DNA of 7,198 bases. Source: a bacterium. GTDB lineage: Bacteria > Patescibacteriota > Minisyncoccia > Phycocordibacterales > SBAW01. The position numbers and the translations under genes are program-made. Under the pieces are notes generated by a model, which saw nothing but the letters and a program-made list of their open reading frames with translations, did no database searches and was not told the DNA's origin. Positions 5,446 to 7,198 of the stretch are shown in pieces. Each line of letters starts with the position of its first letter. The stretch's first letter is position 1. The stretch covers positions 1 to 7,198 of the forward strand of contig JAKALC010000034.1 of assembly GCA_021813335.1 (NCBI GenBank), read 5' to 3'.

Positions 5446-6081
5446 TTAACGCATTTCGACAACGACCTCTTCTTTCGGGAAGCGCGTCTTCGGAAGGCGT
5501 GCGTACGCATCGCCCTCCGAGCGGAAGCCGACGGCGACGGCGACCTGCGCCGCGAGGCCCTGCGCTTCAAGGCCGAGTATTTCGTCATATTTTTTCGGGT
5601 CGAACCCTTCCATAGGGCAGGCATCGATGCCTTCGGCCGCCGCGGCAGCAAGAAGGACGCCGAGCGCGATATAGGCCTGGCGCGCCGACCACTCGACGAG
5701 CGCTTCCGGCGTGCGGGAGCGCAGGGCACCCATCGCCATATCCTTGAGTCCCGAGAGACTCGCCGCGTCGACGCCCTGGGTCTTCGCCGTGAGCGCTACG
5801 AAGCGGTCGACATAGGCCTCGTCGAGGTCCTTCCGGGCGGCGAATACGATGAAATGCGACGCGTCGGTCACTTTCGACTGGCCATAGCTCGCTTCGCGCA
5901 GCTTCGCGCGCAGATCGGGGTTCTCGACGAGGATGAATTTCCACGGCTGCAGGCCTATCGAGGAGGGCGAGAGGCGGAGCGCTTCGAGCAAAACGCCGAG
6001 CTGTTCCTTCGAAAGCTTTTTGTTCGGATCGAACTCCTTGACCGCGTAGCGCCACGAAAGGGCGTCGATGATGGTGCGCAT
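5446..6081 (-). CDS. NfsB-type FMN-dependent nitroreductase family oxidoreductase
   Basis: This 211-residue cytoplasmic protein is close to the length of the oxygen-insensitive nitroreductase NfsB (about 217). Family landmarks are: the N-terminal flavin-contacting WRYAVKEFDP (10-19); SPSSIGLQPWKFI (38-50), equivalent to the PSS-x-x-x-QPW segment; VTDASHFIVFAARKD (71-85); WSARQAYIALG (131-141); GIDACPMEGFDPKKYDEILGL (151-171); and the C-terminal ARLPKTRFPKEEVVVE. Such enzymes use NAD(P)H to reduce quinones, nitroaromatics and related electrophiles. The gene is divergent from an HxlR-type regulator, and a dyad covers its -35 box, so it is probably that regulator's target. The TTTACA/TACACT promoter predicts a leader of about 28 bases with no clear Shine-Dalgarno. 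The natural substrate is unknown. Confidence 0.92.
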   Translation of the reverse strand: MRTIIDALSWRYAVKEFDPNKKLSKEQLGVLLEALRLSPSSIGLQPWKFILVENPDLRAKLREASYGQSKVTDASHFIVFAARKDLDEAYVDRFVALTAKTQGVDAASLSGLKDMAMGALRSRTPEALVEWSARQAYIALGVLLAAAAAEGIDACPMEGFDPKKYDEILGLEAQGLAAQVAVAVGFRSEGDAYARLPKTRFPKEEVVVEMR

Positions 6082-6115
6082 AATGATCGTGCGTATGATT
6101 AGATGATAGGACTCC

Positions 6116-6144
6116 AGTGTAGGGCCGATGCTTTACTTTGTAAA
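6116..6144 (-). promoter_or_regulatory. Promoter of the nitroreductase gene
   Basis: On the minus strand the -35 TTTACA (6139-6144) and the -10 TACACT (6116-6121) are separated by exactly 17 bases. The -35 lies inside the 6133-6148 dyad, so a protein bound there would block RNA polymerase. Confidence 0.7.
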
Positions 6145-6148
6145 GTAA
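6133..6148. promoter_or_regulatory. Probable operator of the HxlR-type regulator
   Basis: The arms TTACTTT (6133-6139) and AAAGTAA (6142-6148) are perfect 7-bp inverted repeats separated by GT. This AT-rich island stands out in a GC-rich region. It covers the -35 boxes of both divergent promoters, nitroreductase on minus (6139-6144) and regulator on plus (6138-6143). HxlR-family dimers bind short TACT/AGTA-type dyads beside their own genes, as described for YodB-like regulators, so the fit is good. Binding itself is inferred. Confidence 0.7.
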
Positions 6149-6166
6149 CTTCGGGTGTGGTATACC
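6138..6166 (+). promoter_or_regulatory. Promoter of the HxlR-type regulator gene
   Basis: The -35 TTGTAA (6138-6143), a 17-base spacer and the -10 TATACC (6161-6166) preceded by TGG form an extended promoter. Transcription should begin near 6173, about six bases before the ATG at 6179, so the message is nearly leaderless. Confidence 0.62.
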
Positions 6167-6178
6167 CTGATGATACCT

Positions 6179-6523
6179 ATGGCGCATCATCTAGACGGCC
6201 GGCGCAAGTCCTCCCCCGCGTGTCCCGTCGCGAGGACCGCGGCCCTCATCGGCAACGAAAGCGTTCTCCTCATCGTCCGCGACCTTTTCGAGGGGCCGCG
6301 GCACTTCTGCGAGCTCGAACGTTCGCTTCGGGGGATGAGCACGCGCACGCTGGCGGACAAGCTCAAGTTCCTCGAGCGCCGCGGCCTCGTGCGGAGGAAG
6401 CTCCCCCGCCCCGGACGCCGCGCTACGCCTCACCGGCACGCGGCGTACGCCCTCACGCCGAAGGGCCGCGGCCTCAAAAAGATAGTTGACGCCCTCTCCA
6501 CTTTCGGGAAGCGATACCTCTAA
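6179..6523 (+). CDS. HxlR-family winged-helix transcriptional regulator
   Basis: The ATG at 6179 gives 114 residues, the usual HxlR length. Earlier in-frame starts (GTG 6155, ATG 6170) lie upstream of the predicted transcript start. The family pattern is clear: CPVARTAALIGNESVLLIVRDL (15-36), then the helix-turn-helix and recognition region RHFCELERSLRGMSTRTLADKLKFLERRGLVRR (41-73), then the wing with HAAYALTPKGRGL (87-99). Cys15 occupies the position of the redox- or electrophile-sensing cysteine of YodB/HypR-type members; a second cysteine is Cys44. The usual KW before the first helix core is replaced by ES. The gene is divergent from a nitroreductase gene, and a dyad on both -35 boxes suggests autoregulation plus repression of the enzyme in response to quinones, aldehydes or oxidants. 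The inducer is inference. No Shine-Dalgarno is present. Confidence 0.88.
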   Translation: MAHHLDGRRKSSPACPVARTAALIGNESVLLIVRDLFEGPRHFCELERSLRGMSTRTLADKLKFLERRGLVRRKLPRPGRRATPHRHAAYALTPKGRGLKKIVDALSTFGKRYL

Positions 6524-6543
6524 CGCGCGGGCCCGGGATGCGG

Positions 6544-6549
6544 TATACT
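6544..6549 (+). promoter_or_regulatory. Candidate -10 box for the DUF5652-type gene and peroxiredoxin
   Basis: TATACT (6544-6549) lies 31 bases before the ATG at 6581 in the 14-mer GCGGTATACTGCCG, shared with the deacetylase promoter. No -35 match is visible. Confidence 0.5.
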
Positions 6550-6580
6550 GCCGATACTACAAGATAACTTCGAATCTCAT

Positions 6581-6829
6581 ATGATGACCTGGCATTCGGC
6601 CTACGCTCCGTGGTACAGCTCGTGGAGCGAACCTCTCCTCGGCGTGGGGCTGGTTCTGTTCCTCATCCTCCTCGTCTGGAGCGCCGTGTGGAAGGCGCTC
6701 GCGCTCTGGAGCGCGGCGCGCGACGGCAGCAAGATATGGTTCGTCGTCCTCTTTATCGTCAACACGGTCGGCATTCTCGAGATCCTGTATCTTTACGTCT
6801 TCCGCAAGAAGCGGCCCGGGGCGAAGTAA
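6581..6829 (+). CDS. Small membrane protein resembling DUF5652
   Basis: The 82-residue protein has a short aromatic N-terminus (MMTWHSAYAPWYSSWSEP). Two hydrophobic helices follow, at about 19-44 (LLGVGLVLFLILLVWSAVWKALALW) and 52-73 (IWFVVLFIVNTVGILEILYLYVF), and a basic tail RKKRPGAK. The WSAVWKALALWSAARDGSKIWFVVLFIVNTVGILEI core is the pattern I associate with DUF5652, a small family common in Patescibacteria and of unknown role. It is called from the first of two adjacent ATG codons (6581 or 6584). No Shine-Dalgarno is visible. The basic residues on the loop and tail fit a hairpin in the membrane with both ends on one side. The peroxiredoxin gene starts 20 bases after its stop, so the two may be cotranscribed. 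Confidence 0.8.
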   Translation: MMTWHSAYAPWYSSWSEPLLGVGLVLFLILLVWSAVWKALALWSAARDGSKIWFVVLFIVNTVGILEILYLYVFRKKRPGAK

Positions 6830-6849
6830 GCCCGCGAGCGCACCCTCAT

Positions 6850-7198
6850 ATGACCGACCACCCGGAGCTGCCGGCCCGCGTTCCCGACGTCGTCTTCAAG
6901 ACCCGGGTCCGCGACGAATCGATCGGCGGCGAAAATCCGTTCCGCTGGCAAGACGTCTCGACGAAAGAGCTTTTCGGCGGGAAAAAGATCGTGCTTTTCG
7001 CTTTGCCGGGCGCCTTCACGCCCACCTGCTCGTCGACGCATCTGCCCGGCTACGAGAAGAGCTGCGACGAGTTCGCGAAGCTCGGCATCGACGACGTTAT
7101 TTGTCTTAGCGTCAACGACGCGTTCGTGATGTTTCAATGGGCGAAGAATCTCGGCGTCCGCAAGGTGCATATGCTCCCCGACGGCAACGGCGTGGCCG
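6850..7198 (+). CDS. Prx5-type peroxiredoxin, 3' end cut by the window
   Basis: An ATG at 6850 opens a frame that runs without a stop to the window end, giving 116 complete residues of a protein normally around 160 or longer. The Prx5 (atypical 2-Cys, PrxII) signature is clear: LFALPGAFTPTCSSTHLPGY (49-68) with the peroxidatic Cys60 in PxxxTxxC, then GIDDVICLSVNDAFVMFQWAK (79-99). Cys72 and Cys85 are further cysteines, so the resolving partner is uncertain. The enzyme reduces hydrogen or alkyl peroxides in the cytoplasm using a thiol donor. A C-terminal glutaredoxin domain, known in some relatives, would fall outside the window. No Shine-Dalgarno is present before the ATG. The gene lies 20 bases after the DUF5652-type gene and next to the HxlR/nitroreductase pair, consistent with an oxidative-stress neighbourhood. 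Confidence 0.9.
   Translation, partial: MTDHPELPARVPDVVFKTRVRDESIGGENPFRWQDVSTKELFGGKKIVLFALPGAFTPTCSSTHLPGYEKSCDEFAKLGIDDVICLSVNDAFVMFQWAKNLGVRKVHMLPDGNGVA

Noticed and set aside
5585..6190. Alternative minus-strand frame overlapping the nitroreductase
   Set aside because: The nitroreductase frame carries all family motifs from start to end; this one has none.
6576..6854. CTCATATGA repeated at the start codons of the DUF5652-type gene (6576) and the peroxiredoxin gene (6846)
   Set aside because: Nine bases including an ATG are too short to mean anything in a 7-kb window. Worth noting only if it recurs genome-wide.
1..7198. CRISPR array, tRNA, rRNA, insertion sequence, toxin-antitoxin or phage module
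   Set aside because: No regularly spaced repeats, no tRNA-like cloverleaf, no transposase or recombinase motifs and no paired small toxin/antitoxin genes were seen on either strand.

Overview
The window is a compact, GC-rich, gene-dense bacterial segment made of single genes and short operons on both strands. Its gene content points to a member of the Patescibacteria / candidate phyla radiation, most likely a Parcubacteria-type lineage. The grounds are a DUF5666-type secreted protein, a DUF5652-type small membrane protein, an acylphosphatase with the variant motif GRVQMV, a minimal L,D-transpeptidase, an orphan GtrA protein, and genes that often lack a Shine-Dalgarno sequence. This assignment is inference from family habits. 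TGA is used as a normal stop, which argues against the code-4/25 lineages.

Layout. Positions 2-217 hold the 3' end of a membrane protein, which meets a convergent membrane/coiled-coil protein (219-596, minus). A secreted L,D-transpeptidase (738-1172) ends at a clear terminator. Next comes an isolated, AT-richer gene of unknown function (1407-1799) with its own strong promoter and terminator. A divergent pair follows: acylphosphatase (minus) and NAD(P)H-hydrate dehydratase (2237-2974, plus). A three-repeat DUF5666-type exported protein (3002-3883, minus) diverges from a GtrA-type membrane protein (4066-4494, plus), whose terminator is built into its own last codons. A secreted or anchored polysaccharide deacetylase (4645-5358) has its own promoter and terminator. 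The right end looks like a redox/stress group: an NfsB-type nitroreductase (5446-6081, minus), a divergent HxlR-type regulator (6179-6523), a DUF5652-type protein (6581-6829) and a Prx5-type peroxiredoxin cut by the window end (6850-7198).

Themes. Three genes act on or in the cell envelope (L,D-transpeptidase, deacetylase, GtrA). Two are housekeeping or metabolite-repair enzymes (acylphosphatase, NAD(P)HX dehydratase). The right-hand genes form a plausible thiol/electrophile response unit. The best regulatory signal is a 16-bp dyad (6133-6148) lying on the two overlapping -35 boxes of the divergent nitroreductase and HxlR promoters, the expected place for an HxlR operator. No CRISPR, tRNA, rRNA, insertion sequence or obvious multigene defence system is visible. 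The least explained item is the stand-alone gene at 1407-1799.
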